Below are positions 36,262-48,401 of a DNA stretch of 64,000 nt, piece by piece. Below the pieces are notes generated by a model. It did not search any database, was not told where the DNA came from, and was given only the letters and a program-made list of their open reading frames with translations. Position 1 is the stretch's first letter. Every line of letters begins with the position of its first letter. Made by a program: the position numbers and the translations under genes. Source of the stretch: Magnolia sinica (lineage: Eukaryota > Streptophyta > Magnoliopsida > Magnoliales > Magnoliaceae); assembly GCF_029962835.1 (NCBI RefSeq), contig NC_080574.1:39747501-39811500 (forward strand). Direction: 5' to 3'.

Positions 36262-39200
36262 TATAGGTTTTGGTTTAGGTTTAGGTTATAGGTTTAGGTT
36301 AAGGTTAGGCTATAGGTTATAATTAAGGTTTAGGTTTAGGTTATAGGTTTAGGTTTAGGTTATAGGTTATACCTTTTGGGAACTTGATTATAGGTTAAGA
36401 TTTAGGTTTAGAAAATCGGGTTCGGGTTCGGGATCGGGTTTAGGTTTGGATTTTCAAGTTTAGGTTTAGGTTAAGGAGTTGAGATTATGATTAGGTGTAG
36501 GTTTGGGTTTAAGGATTTGAGAATACATTTAGGTTTTAAGTTTAGGTTTAAGTTAAAGGTTTAGGGAAATGTTATAAGTTTAGGTTAGGTTTAGGTTTAG
36601 GTTTAAGTTTAGGTTATAGGTTATAGCTTTAGGGAATTGAGAATGGGTTATGGTTTAGGTTTAGGAAATCGGATTCAGGTTCGGGATTGGGTTTAGGTTT
36701 AGGAAATCGGATTCAGGTTCGGGATTGGGTTTAAGTTTGGGTTTTCAAGTTTAGATTTAGATTTAGGTTAGAGAGTTAAGATTAGGATTAGGTGTAGATT
36801 TAGGTTTAGGGAATTGAGTTTAGGTTATAAATTTAGGGAGAGGTTAGGTTTAGGTTATAGGTTTTGAGATTTGGGAATAGTTTTAGGTTATAAGTATAGG
36901 TTTAGGTTAGGTTATGGGTTAAGGTTTAGGGATTTAAGTTTAGGTTATAGGATTAGGTTACAGTTTAGGTTTAGGTTATAGGTTTTGGGATTTGAGAATG
37001 GGTTTGGGTTTAAGTTATAGGTTTTAGTTTTGGTTTAGGTTATAGGTTTTGGTTTAGGTTATAGGTTTTTGGATTTGAGAATGGGTTTGGGTTTAGGTTA
37101 TAGGTTTTAGTTTTAGTTTAGGTTATAGGTTTTGATTTAGGTTATAGGTTTATGTTAAGGTTTAGGTTTAGGTTATAGGTTTTGGGATTTGAGAATGAGT
37201 TCAAGTTTAGGATTTAGGTTTTGGTTTTAGTTTGGTTTAGGTTATAGGTTTAGGTTTAGGTTATAGGTTTTGGGATTTGAAAATGGGTTCGGGCTTTGGT
37301 TATAGGTTTTAGTTTTGGTTTAGGTTATAGGTTTTTGGTTTAGGTGATAGGTTATAGGTTTAGGATAAGGTTTAGGTTTAGGTTATAGGTTTTGGGATTT
37401 GAGAATGAGTTCGAGTTTAGGTTATAGGTTTTGGTTTTGGTTTAGGTTATAGGTTTTGGGATCTGAGAATGGGTTCGGATTTAGGTTATAAGTTTTGGTT
37501 TTGGTTTAGGTTTAGGTTATAGGTTTTTGGATTTGAGAATGGGTTACGGTTTCGGTTTAGGAAATCGGGTTCAGGTTCGGGATTGGGTTGAAGTTTGGGT
37601 TTTCAAGTTTAGGTTTAGGTTTAGGTTAGGGAGTTGAGATTAGGATTAGGTGTAGGTTTAGGTTTAGGAAATTGAGTTTAGGTTATAGGTTTAGGGAAAG
37701 GTTAGGTTTAGGTTATAGGTTTTGGGATTTGGGAATAGTATTAGGTTATAAGTATATGTTTAGGTTAGGCTATAGGTTAAGGTTTAGGGATTTGAGTTTA
37801 GGTTATAGGATTAGGTTACAGTTACGGTTTAGGTTATAGGTTTTGGGATTTGAGAATGGGTTCAGGTTTAGATTATAGGTTTTGGTTTTGATTTAGGTTA
37901 TAGGTTTTGGTTTAGGTTATAGATTTTTGAATTTGAGAATGCGTTCGAGTTTAGGTTATAGGTTTCGGTTTTGGTTTAGGCTATAGGTTTTGATTTAGGT
38001 TATAGGTTATAGGTTTATGTTAAGGTTTAGGTTTAGGTTATAGGTTTTGGGATTTGAGAATGAGTTCAAGTTTAGGTTTTCAGTTTTGGTTTTGGTTTAG
38101 GTTATAGGTTTTGGGATTTGAGAATGGGTTCGGGATTAAGTTATAGGTTTTGGTTTTGGTTTAGGTTATAGGTTTTGGTTTAGGTGATAGGTTATAGGTT
38201 TTGGGATTTGAGAATGGGTTCGGGTTTAGGTTATAGGTTTTGGTTTTGGTTTAGGTTATAGGTTTTGGCATTTGAGAATGGGTTCGGGTTTAGGCTATAG
38301 GTTTTGGTTTTGGTTTAGGTTATAGGTTTTGGTTTAGGTTATAGGTTTTAGGATTTGAGACTGTGTTTGGGTTTAGGATATAGGTTTTGGTTTTGGTTTT
38401 GTTTATATGTTTTGATTTAGGTTATAGGTTATAGGTTTAGGTTTTAGGTTTTGGTTTTAGTTTTGATTTAGGTTATAGGTTATAGGTTTAGGTTAAGGTT
38501 TAGGGAAAGGTAATAGGTTTTGATTTATGTTATAGGTTATAGGTTTAGGTTTATGTTATAGGTTTTAGGATTTAAGAATGGGTTCGGGTTTAGGTTATAG
38601 GTTTTGGTTATAGGTTATAGGTTTAGGTTAAGGTTTAGGTTTAGGTTATAGGTTTTGGGATTTGAGAATGAGTTCGGGTTTAGGTTATAAGTTTTGGTTA
38701 TAGGTTATAGGTTATAGGTTTTAGGATTTGAGAATGGGTTCGGGTTTAGGTTATAGGTTTTGGTTATAGGTTATAGGTTTAGGTTAAGGTTTAGGTTTAG
38801 GTGATAGGTTTTGGAATTTGAGAATGGGTTCGGGTTTAGGTTATAGGTTATAGGATATAGGTTTTAGGATTTGAGAATGGGTTCGGGTTTAGGTTATAAG
38901 TTTTGGTTTTGGTTTGGTTTAGGTTATAGGTTTTTGGATTTGAAAATGGGTTATGGTTTAAGTTTAGGAAATCGGGTTCAGGTTCGAGATTGGGTTTAAG
39001 TTTGGGTTTTTAAGTTTATGTTTAGGTTTAGGTTAGGGAGTTGAGATTAGGATTAGGTGTAGGTTTAGATTTAGGAAATTGAATTTAACTTATAGGTTTA
39101 GGGAAAAGTTAGGTTTAGATTATAGGTTTTGGGATTTGGGAATAGTTTAAGGTTATAAGTATGGGTTTTGGTTAGGTTTTAGGTTAAGGTTTAGGGATTT

Positions 39201-42200
39201 GAGTTTAGGCTATAGGTTTAGGTTTAGGTCTAGGTTTAGGTTTAGGGAATTGAGTTTAGGTTATAGGTTTAGGGAAAGGTTAGGTTTAGGTTATAGGTTT
39301 TGGGATTTGAGAATAGTTTTAGGTTATAAGTATAGGTTTAGGTTAGGTTATAAGTTAAGGTTTAGGGATTTAAGTTTAGGTTATAAGTTAAGGTTTAGGG
39401 ATTTAAGTTTAGAGATTTGAGTTTAGGTTTTAGGTTTAGGTTTAGGTTTAGGTTTGGGTTTTGGGACTTGAGAATGGGTTCGGGTTTAGGTTATAGGTTT
39501 TAGTTTTGGTTTAGGTTATAGGTTTTGGAATTTGATAATGGGTTCGGGTTTAGGTTATAGATTTTAGTTTTGGTTTAGGTTATAGGTTTTGCTTTAGGTT
39601 ATAGGTTAACAATTTAGGTTAAGGTTTAGGTTTAGGTTATACGTTTTTGAATTTGAGAATGGATTCGGGTTTAGGCTATAGGTTTTGGCTTTGGTTTAGG
39701 TTATAGGTTTTGGTTTAGGCTATAGGTTATAGGTTTAGGTTTAGGTTTAAGTTTAGGTTATAGGATTTGAGAATGGGTTCGGGTTTAGGATATAGGTTTT
39801 GGTTTTGGTTTAGGTTATATGTTTTGATTTAGGTTATAGGTTATAGGTTTAGGTTTTAGGTTTTGGTTTTGGTTTTGATTTAAGTTATAGGTTATAAGTT
39901 TAGGTTAAGGTTTAGGGAAATGTGATAGGTTTTGATTTAGGTTATAGTTTATTGGTTTAGGTTTTAGGTTTTGGTTTTGGTTTTGATTTAGGTTATAGGT
40001 TATAGGTTTAGGTTAAGGTTTAGGTTTAAGTTTAGGTTTAGGTTATAGGTTTTGGGATTTGAGAATGGGTTCGGATTTAGGTTATAGGTTATAGGTTATA
40101 GGTTTTGGTGATAGGTTACAGGTTTAGGTTAAGGTTTACGTTTAGGTTATAGGTTTTGGGATTTGAGAATGGGTTCGGGCTTAGGTTATAGGTTTTGGTT
40201 TTAGTTTAGGTTATAGGTTTTGGTTTAGGTGATAGGTTATAGGTTTAGGTTAAGGTTTAGGTTTAGGTTATAGGTTTTGGGATTTGAGAATGGGTTCGGG
40301 TTTAGGTTATAGGTTTTGGTTTTTGTTTAGGTTATAGGTTTTGGGGTTTGAGAATGGGTTCGGGTTTAGGCTATAGGTTTTGGTTTTGGTTTTGGTTATA
40401 GGTTTCGGTTTAGGTTATAGGTTTTAGTTTTAGGTTATAGGTTATAGGATTTGAGACTGTGTTCGGGTTTAGGATATATGTTTTGGTTTTGGATTTATTT
40501 ATATGTTTTGATTTAGGTTATAGGTGATAGGTTTAGGTTTTAGGTTTTGGTTTTGGTTTTGATTTAGGTTATAGGTTATAGGTTTAGGTTAAGGTTTAGG
40601 GAAAGGTAATAGGTTTTGATTTATGTTATAGGTTATAGGTTTAGGTTTTAAGTTTAGGTTTAGGTTTTAGTTTTGATTTAGGTTATAGGTTTAGGTTAAG
40701 GTTCAGGTTTAGGTTTAGGTTTAGGTTATAGGTTTTGGGATTTGAGAATGGGTTCGGGTTTAGGTTATAGGTTTTAGTTATAGGTTATAGGTTTAGGTTA
40801 AGGTTTAGGTTTAGGTTATAGGTTTTGGGATTTAAGAATGGGTTCGGGTTTAGGATATACGTTTTAGTTATAGGTTATAGGTTATAGGTTTTGGGATTTG
40901 AGAATGGGTTCGGGTTTAGGTTATAAGTTTTGGTTTTAGTTTAAGTTTAGGTTATAGGTTTTTGGATTTGAGAATGGGTTATGGTTTAGGTTTAGGAAAT
41001 CGGGTTCAGGTTCGGGATTGGGTTTAAGTTTGGGTTTTCAAGTTTATGTTTAGGTTTAGGTTAGGGAGTTGAGATTAGGATTAGGTGTAGGTTTAGCTTT
41101 AGGGAATTGAGTTTGGGTTATAGGTTTAGGGAAAGGTTAGGTTTAGGTTATAGTTTTTGGGATTTGAGAATAGTTTTAGGTTATAAGTATGTGTTTAGGT
41201 TAGGTTATAGGTTAAGGTTTAGGGATTTGAGTTTGGGCTATAGGTTTAAGTTTAGGTCTAGGTTTAGGTTTAGGGAATTGAGTTTAGGTTATAGGTTTAG
41301 GTTATAGGTTTTGGGATTTGGGAATAGTTTTAGGTTATAAGTATAGGTTTAGGTTAGGTTATAAGTTAAGGTTTAGGGATTTGAGTTTAGGTTATAGGAT
41401 TAGGTTTAGGTTTAGGTTTAGGGATTTGAGTTTAGGTTATAGGTTTAGGTTTAGGTTTTAGGTTTATGTTTAGGTTTATGTTTGGGTTTTGGGACTTGAG
41501 AATGGGTTCGGGTTTAGGTTATAGGTTTTGGTTTTGGTTTAGGTTATAGGTTTTGGGATTTGATAATGGGTTCGGGTTTAGGTTATAGGTTTTGGTTTTG
41601 GTTTAGGTTATAGGTTTTGATTTAGGTTATAGGTTAACGGTTTATATTAAGGTTTAGGTTTATGTTATAGGTTTTTGGATTTGAGAATGGATTTAGGTTT
41701 AGGCTATAGGTTTTGGCTTTGGTTTAGGTTATAGGTTTTGGTTTAGGTTATAGGTTTTAGGTTTAAGTTTAGTTTTAGGTTTACGTTATAGGATTTGAGA
41801 ATGGGTTCGGGTTTAGGATATAGGTTTTGGTTTTGGTTTAGGTTATATGTTTTGATTTAGGTTATAGTTATAGGTTTAAGTTTTAGGTTTTGGTTTTGGT
41901 TTTGATTTAGGTTATAGGTTATAGGTTTAGGTTAAGGTTTAGGGAAATGTGATATGTTTTGATTTAGGTTATAGGTTATATGTTTAGGTTTTATGTTTTG
42001 GTTTTGGTTTTGATTTAGGTTATAGGTTATAGGTTTAGGTTAAGGTTTAGGTTTAGGTAATAGGTTTTGGTTATAGGTTATAGGTTATAGGTTTTGGTGA
42101 TAGGTTATAGGTTTAGGTTAAGGTTTAGGTTTAGGTTATAGGTTTTGGGATTTGAGAATGGGTTCGGGTTTAGGTTATAGGTTTTGGTTTTGGTTTAGGT

Positions 42201-44096
42201 TATAGGTTTTGGGATTTGAGAATGGGTTCGGATTTAGGTTATAAGTTTTGGTTTTGGTTTAGGTTTAGGTTATAGGTTTTTGAATTTGAGAATGGGTTAT
42301 GGTTTAGGTTTAGGAAATCGGGTTCAGGTTTGGGATTAGGTTTAAGTTTGGGTTTTCAAGTTTATGTTTAGGTTTAGGTTAGGGAGTTGAGATTAGGATT
42401 AGGTGTAGGTTTAGCTTTAGGGAATTGAGTTTAGGTTATAGGTTTAGGGTAAGGTTAGGTTTAGGTTATAGGTTTTGGGATTTGAGAATAGTTTTAGGTT
42501 ATAAGTATAGGTTTAGGTTAGGTTATAGGTTAAGGTTTAGGGATTTGAGTTTAGGTTATATGATTAGGTTACGGTTTAGGTTTAGGTTATAGGTTTTGGG
42601 ATTTGAGAATGGGTTCGGGTTTAGGTTATAGGTTTTGGTTTTGGTTTAGGTTATAGGTTTTGGTTTAGGTTATAGGTTTTTGGATTTAAGAATGGGTTCG
42701 GGTTTAGGTTATAGGTTTTGGTTTTGGGTTAGGTTATAGGTTTTGATTTAGGTTATAGGTTATAGGTTTATGTTAAGGTTTAGGTTTAGGTTATAGGTTT
42801 TGGGATTTGAGAATGAGTTCAAGTTTAGGTTTTCATTTTTGGTTTTGGTTTAGGTTATAGGTTTTGGTTTAGGTTATAGGTTTAGATTTAGGTTATAGGT
42901 TTTGGTATTTGTGAATGGGTTCGGGCTTAGATTATAGGTTTTGGTTTTGGTTTAGGTTGTAGGCTTTGGTTTAGGTGATAGGTTATAGGTTTAGGTTATA
43001 GGTTTTGAGATTTGAGAATGGGTTCGGGTTTAGGTTATAGGTTTTGGTTTTGGTTTAGGTTATAGGTTTTGGGATTTGAGAATGGGTTCGGGTTTAGGTT
43101 ATAAGTTTTGGTTTTGGTTTTGGTTTTGGTTATAGGTTTTTGGATTTGAGAATGGGTTATGGTTTAGGTTTAGGAAATCGGGTTTAGGTTCGGGATTGGG
43201 TTTAAGTTTGGGTTTTCAAGTTTAGGTTTAGGTTTAGGTTAGGGAGTTGAGATTAGGATTACATGTAGGTTTAGCTTTAGGGAATTGAGTTTAGGTTATA
43301 GGTTTAGGGAAAGGTTAGGTTTAGGTTATAGGTTTTGGGATTTGGGAATAGTTTTAGGTTATAAGTATAGGTTTAGGTTAGGTTATAGGTTAAGGTTTAG
43401 GGATTTGAGTTTAGGTTATAGGTTTAGGTTTAGGTCTAGGTTTTGGTTTAGGGAATTGAGTTTAGGTTATAGGTTTTGGGATTTGGGAATAGTTTTAGGT
43501 TATAAGTATAGGTTTAGGTTAGGTTATAGGTTAAGCTTTAGGGATTTGAGTTTAGGCTATAGGTTTAGGTTTAGGTCTAGGTTTAGGGATTTGAGTTTAG
43601 GTTATAGGTTTAGGTTTAGGTTTTAGGTTTAGGTTTAGGTTTAGGTTTAGGTTTAGGTTTAGGTTTAGGTTTGGGTTTTGGAATTTGAGAATGGGTTCGG
43701 GTTTATGTTATAGGTTTTGGTTTCAGTTTAAGTTATATGTTTTGGGATTTGATAATGGGTTCGGGTTTAGGTTATAGGTTTTGGTTTTGGTTTTGGTTAT
43801 AGGTTTTGGGATTTGATAATGGGTTCGGGTTTAGGTTATAGGTTTTGGTTTTGGTTTAGGTTATAGGTTTTGATTTAGGTTATAGGTTAACGGTTTAGGT
43901 TAAGGTTTAGGTTTAGGTTATAGGTTTTTTAGATTTGAGAATGGGTTCGCGTTTAGGCTATAGGTTTTGGTTTTGGTTTAGGTTATAGGTTTTAGTTTAG
44001 GTTATAGGTTTTAGGTTTAGGTTATAGGTTATAGGATTTGAGAATGTGTTCGGGTTTAGGATTTAGGATATAGGTTTTGGTTTAGGTTAAGGGTAT
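36262..44096 (+). repeat. degenerate telomere-like satellite array (TTTAGG/TTATAGG)
   Basis: About 7.8 kb consist of GGTTTAGG, GGTTATAGG, GGTTAAGG and GGTTTTGG words in varying order. Recurring longer phrases such as GATTTGAGAATGGGTTCGGG mark units of about 100-150 bp. A rarer marker, GGAAATCGGGTTCAGGTTCG, occurs near 36663, 36705, 37558, 38965, 40995, 42312 and 43175 and is each time followed by GGGAGTTGAGATTAGGATTA, which defines larger repeats of 0.85-2.0 kb. The plus strand is strikingly poor in C. The words resemble the plant telomere unit TTTAGGG but the dominant unit is the hexamer. Open frames inside it (repeating GYRFRFR) are repeat artefacts. Confidence 0.95.
43622..43671 (+). repeat. 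perfect (TTTAGG)n run
   Basis: About eight uninterrupted TTTAGG hexamers, the longest pure run that I see in the array, lie near its right end. Confidence 0.9.
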
Positions 44097-44101
44097 GGTT
44101 C

Positions 44102-44460
44102 CTGCATATATAAATATAAACACGGTCATCCAGCACAAATGGACAGGCCCTTCCAATGCTGTCCATAAAAAATGGACAGCTTCATCATGGTCATAACAGC
44201 GGTTCCCTCCTTCTAGGGACCCCCGCTCATCCGAATAGCTCCGACGCACATCCAGGTCTGCTCCATTAATTTCGAGCAAATACATAAACACGGCTTGTCC
44301 AAATGGCCAGGCCCCTCTAATGATGTCCATTGGAAATGGACAGCTTCATTATGGTCATAACAGCGATTCCCACCTTCCAAGGACCCCCACTCATCCGGAT
44401 AGCTCCGACGCACATCCGGGTCTGCTCTATTAATTTTGAGCAAATTTAATGGAGCAAATA
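44102..44460. repeat. ~170-bp tandem duplication
   Basis: Two units share AAATGGACAGCTTCAT(C/T)A, TGGTCATAACAGCG, GGACCCCC(G/A)CTCATCC, ATAGCTCCGACGCACATCC and GTCTGCTC(C/T)ATTAATTT in order, about 170 bp apart. Open frames over it on the minus strand simply repeat each other. Confidence 0.85.
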
Positions 44461-45783
44461 CATAACCACTTGGCTCCAAATACTTACTTTATAAAAAAAA
44501 TTTTTCCTATTTTTTCAAATTTTCCATTTCGATCTTTTTTGGCCCAAATCCATGTCAATGCATGAGAATCATGCATAAACATGGATTTTAAGCAAAATAC
44601 ATGAGAAAAATTACAACATAGATATCATGCACATGATATCATATAATGTATTGTTTGATGAACTACACATGTGCATTCTTGACAAGAGACGTACCAGATG
44701 CTTGAATCTGAAATATGCAGCTCCAACCCTCCCACATGCAACATCCACCTGAAAGAATGCGCATAACCGTCATGCTTGAGTAATCAATACAGGAATGTAC
44801 AACATCCACCTGTACTTTAAAGCAAATAGCACCCTGCCAAATTAAATGCTTCTTGGAAGTTGAAGTTATTAGAGATCCATATACTTTAAAAGTATTAATA
44901 GATAACACTAAATCTGGCCACTGTTGACATTTTTAGAAGAATTATAAGAAGGGAAGTATAGACTCCACCAATGAGGTCAATCAATCACAGTGTGAAGAGG
45001 ATCGCACATCAGTGTCTTATGAATATCTTTTGCAGTCTTGAGTTCCAAAAGGATGTTAATAGATGTTTTCTGGAGCTAAGATTTTCTTGATGTAAACAAG
45101 TGTAAGTAGATCCATCAGAAAGAAATCCCAGATGAATAACCATATCTGGTTTTATCAGTGCTGGAAAGTCAACTAGCAACTGCCAAATAAGTCCTAGAAT
45201 ATAGAAGACATGCATAAAATCAACAAAAAGTTATGAAGAGACTTAGATCTAGGTTGCACCCTACAGTTCCAAGTTCCAATTGCATGCAGCGGCAACAAGT
45301 TTAGTAATAGGGGTACCTTGGTAGAAGAGTTCATCTACTAAAATTTCATATACTTGTTAAAATAGCTCCACCAATAGAAAAGGACTTACTCAATTACCAC
45401 GAATTGATTGGACTCAATTTAGGAGCGACTTGGAAAAGGTTAACAAGATTCTCAATGCAAGATTCAATGTAAAGTTAACATTATAACGTTGAAAGATACA
45501 CATGCATACAAATTTTAATTTATAAAGCAGTAAAAAAAAAAAGAAAAAAGAAGAAAAAAAAGAAAAAGAGGACCCATCATGCTATATGAGGCAAACTGTT
45601 AGGCAGTTAGAAAGCAGCATGAGCAGAGATTTGGGGGTTGTAGAGATGAGAATGTGGAGATGAAACTATGTGAAGACAACGATAAGTTTAGAACCTACAG
45701 TATGTTTTTTTTTTCTAATGAAAATGGCTCTATTGTTAGCTGGTACATAATCTAAGTCATATGTTATTTTAAGTAATACTCAC
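44461..45783 (-). other. CACTA cargo with exon-like pieces, not named
   Basis: Two minus-strand pieces have splice signals. At 44695-44748 a 54-nt piece lies between TCTTTCAG and a GTACGT donor. At 45009-45193 an open frame follows TATTCTAG and contains LIWQLLVDFPALIKPD and HLGFLSDGS, ending in a stop. I do not recognise either protein. Poly(A)/AG tracts lie at 45531-45572. Confidence 0.4.
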
Positions 45784-45994
45784 CATTTGCTTCCCATGGG
45801 ATTAAGTAACGCGAACAGTTAGCCATGTCAAAGGCTTTAGATGGGTAAGGGAGTTGTATGGTTCCAAGCACACCAATAACTGCAGGCACACCTCTTTCCA
45901 AAGCAAATTGCACTTATGCCTCGTGTGAGTCCCTCAGTGTAAAGGACATTGCCAATACATTTCTTTTCAATAGGTAAGCACCCTAGCTTGCAAC
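45784..45994 (-). pseudogene. captured DUF248 methyltransferase (PMT) exon, downstream
   Basis: The minus-strand exon lies between acceptor GTGCACAG and donor AATG|GTGAGT. Its translation shows [57 protein letters not shown], the signature of the plant putative methyltransferase (QUA2/PMT, dehydration-responsive) family, Golgi enzymes linked to cell-wall pectin. Two stops are present: TAG for the tryptophan in VAS-W-GAY, and TAA for the glutamine in HEA-Q-VQF. LRDSHEA also replaces the usual APRDSHEA. It is a dead fragment of a 600-residue protein; the rest beyond this donor is absent. Confidence 0.9.
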
Positions 45995-46410
45995 CTGTGC
46001 ACAGTTTCAAAGTTAGCTGATAAACTATAACTAACGCAGTATCCTGAAAACTGTCGTGTACTAAAAAACTGGCCCAGTCAGATCGACTCCATCCAACTTG
46101 GCTGACTTTAATCAGTAACTTGGTTAAAAATTAACCAGAATTGGTTAGAGCACATTCCATCCAAGGTGTCGTCCATCAGATCAACAAGCTGGATCACTGG
46201 ACCATGCCCGCACTTGTAAATAGGTATAATTGATTTCTTCTACATGACCATTTAAGGCTATTGACATTGACAGCCATTAAAGTATTCCAAGAACTTTTTT
46301 TAAAGTAGTACGAGAACATAGATATGAACTTTAAAAGCTGGTAGCAGTAAGTGATGAATGATAAGGAATGAGCTTTCAAATCCAGTACACAAAGAATTGA
46401 GATACCATAC

Positions 46411-46511
46411 CTTGAAGTAGCAGACATGAGAAGGCATTGGTAGAGTCGAGGGACATGTGGGATAAGGGCTTTTAAGTCATCTTCATAGCCATATGACAAA
46501 AGGAGATCTAC
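46411..46511 (-). pseudogene. captured DEAD-box RNA helicase exon (RH16/DDX56 type)
   Basis: This 101-nt minus-strand exon has acceptor ATTCCAG and donor TCAAG|GTATGG. It encodes DLLLSYGYEDDLKALIPHVP and then R-YQCLLMSATS, which matches the segment from just after the DEAD motif through motif III (SAT) of plant DEAD-box helicase 16 and animal DDX56, nucleolar ribosome-assembly helicases. No stop interrupts it, but no neighbouring helicase exon is present, so it cannot make a working protein. It lies between two consecutive PMT exons in the same orientation. Confidence 0.88.
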
Positions 46512-46972
46512 CTGGAATCAAATATAAATCAAGTATTATTCTTGCAAAAGAAACCACACACACACACAAAAAAACCCACATTCCATAGTTGAATAAAAGA
46601 GGAGACAAGTAGGTAAAACTTAACATCAATAAAACCTTAATACCATCCAATACAATTTGAAATGCATTCAAATGAAAAAGATAAATATGGAGAAGCTTTT
46701 CAAAATTAACAAGATTTAAAAATTAAAACAATTTGAGCTTCGACTAATATGAAGCATGTGTAAGTGTCAAGTTTCTAAACCAAAAACCAAAGAACAAGCT
46801 AGGCACCATATAAACCTCTTGGACAAAATCAACTTGACACTAAAGTTTGGAGATTCTAAGCACAAAGTTATATCGTGCTAAAAACAAGAGTAAGAGTGAT
46901 TTTCTTAGACAGTGGGTGGTAAGTGTGTGAAATGGAATGAACTGAAAAGGCATTTAGAAGAATTCAGCATAC

Positions 46973-47060
46973 CTCAAAACCAGTGTCCAGTGCAGTCTTG
47001 ACAATCCCATTGGCAATTGGGTTGACAGAAGCAAGTTGTTTGATGAGCCTCAGCAATGAC
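46973..47060 (-). pseudogene. captured PMT methyltransferase exon, upstream
   Basis: The minus strand reads QLASVNPIANG then IVKTALDTGFE before the donor GAG|GTATGC. This is the piece that precedes VASWGAYL in PMT proteins (IPI-NGTVRTALDTGCG), and the splice phase matches the exon at 45784-45994. The S-adenosylmethionine-binding DTGCG motif is altered to DTGFE, and about two bases are missing just upstream. Homology fades above 47060. Confidence 0.8.
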
Positions 47061-47473
47061 CAGTGTTTACTTACCTGGAATGGACCAGACTGTCGGATTG
47101 GTTGAGATCAGAACTCATCACTGAAACAGGACGGGTTTTGGCTGGGACTGAAACTCCTCAATGAAATGGGTCAGTTCACCAAAAATGCAAGAATACCATT
47201 TTTTTTAGAACATAAAAGTTCACCAGTCAAAGCTCAAACACAACATGCATTCACAAGAGACAATACGGGTCAGGCAACCAGATTAAAATCGAATTGAACT
47301 TGAACTTAATGATGTTCTATAAGGAAATAATCGATACTTAGCATGCATTTGACCTAACACAACACAACATAGATCAATATCAGAGGGAAAAATATGCAAC
47401 AAGACCTTGAAAAAGAATAACAAAGAATCCACTAATCTAAATCGAAGAAGCCCCATACCTGCTAGTAGCTTAC

Positions 47474-47690
47474 CTCCAACAAAAGAGGGTGTATTTTGAC
47501 ATGAATGGGCAATGTGGACACAAAATGCAAACATAACCATGAGACTTCATCAATCCATGAAGTTAAAAATCTATTAGATGTCTTTCTCCACAATATATCC
47601 ACGTAATAAGGGCCAAGTGAATAGCCAGGCAACATGTGAACAACAGATTGATGTTTAACAGCAACGTCAGTTATAACTTGTAAATGTGTT
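47474..47690 (-). other. exon-like piece with GT donor, protein not recognised
   Basis: A minus-strand frame with VKHQSVVHMLPGYSLGPYYV and DILWRKTSNRFLTSWIDEV ends at a donor TTGGAG|GTAAGC. Codon-like composition and the donor suggest a captured exon. I know no family match. Confidence 0.4.
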
Positions 47691-48401
47691 AGGTATATAA
47701 AAAGTACGTAATGCAGACAAAAAAAAATTGATGTGCTAAACATTCCTTAAGGAATTTAATCAAACATATGATGTGTAGGTGTAAGATGTATGTGGATGGA
47801 GGAGATACATTGATTTTAATTTTATTTTTTCAATTTAAACTATTTCAAAACTTTGATCTTTGATACTTTTTCTTATACTTATTGCGTATAAGGCTAGGGC
47901 CAATACCAAAGGAATTTTAGTTCCATTACAGACAAGCCCATGGTTTAAGGAACCATGGCCAAGGTAGGACCAACCACGGTTCATTGCTGCCCAGCCAGGT
48001 GGGCACAATCGTTACAATGTTAAGATATTAGATTAAAAAGGATTGGCTTATATAAACCACCTAAACTCGATTGGGTTAGGTTGGGCACCTTGGATAGATA
48101 TTTGTGTCTAGTAACTTTTTTGTCAAGCTGGAACAAGACCTTCATTAACCCCAAATGCCAAGATTTTTGGTGTTCTTGCCTGAAATGGAGATGCAGTACA
48201 AAAATAAATTGTAAAAATTGTATAAAATGATATTCAAATATTTAATTATAATATATAAAATAAATGTCTGGTTGTAATGAAAGTAGAAAGATACTTAGGA
48301 TGGATGTTCAATGTAATGTTCTCCATGAAAATCTCACTTGATGCTCGTCTTTAAGCTTATATTTAAAAGCCTTGGAAAAAAAATGAAAGAAGAATGCTTA
48401 C

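Noticed and set aside
43285..43626. Open frames of repeating GYRFRFR in the telomere-like array (also 39199-39420 and 41107-41307)
   Set aside because: They arise from C-poor repeats with few stop codons in one frame. They follow the repeat units exactly and have no start context or family match.
36262..44096. True chromosome end
   Set aside because: The array is degenerate, mostly hexameric and flanked on both sides by transposon sequence within CACTA ends.
44082..44479. Small gene on the minus strand with repeated WTALEGP/WTSLEGP
   Set aside because: The two frames repeat each other because the DNA is a ~170-bp tandem duplication. No family or splice evidence supports a gene.
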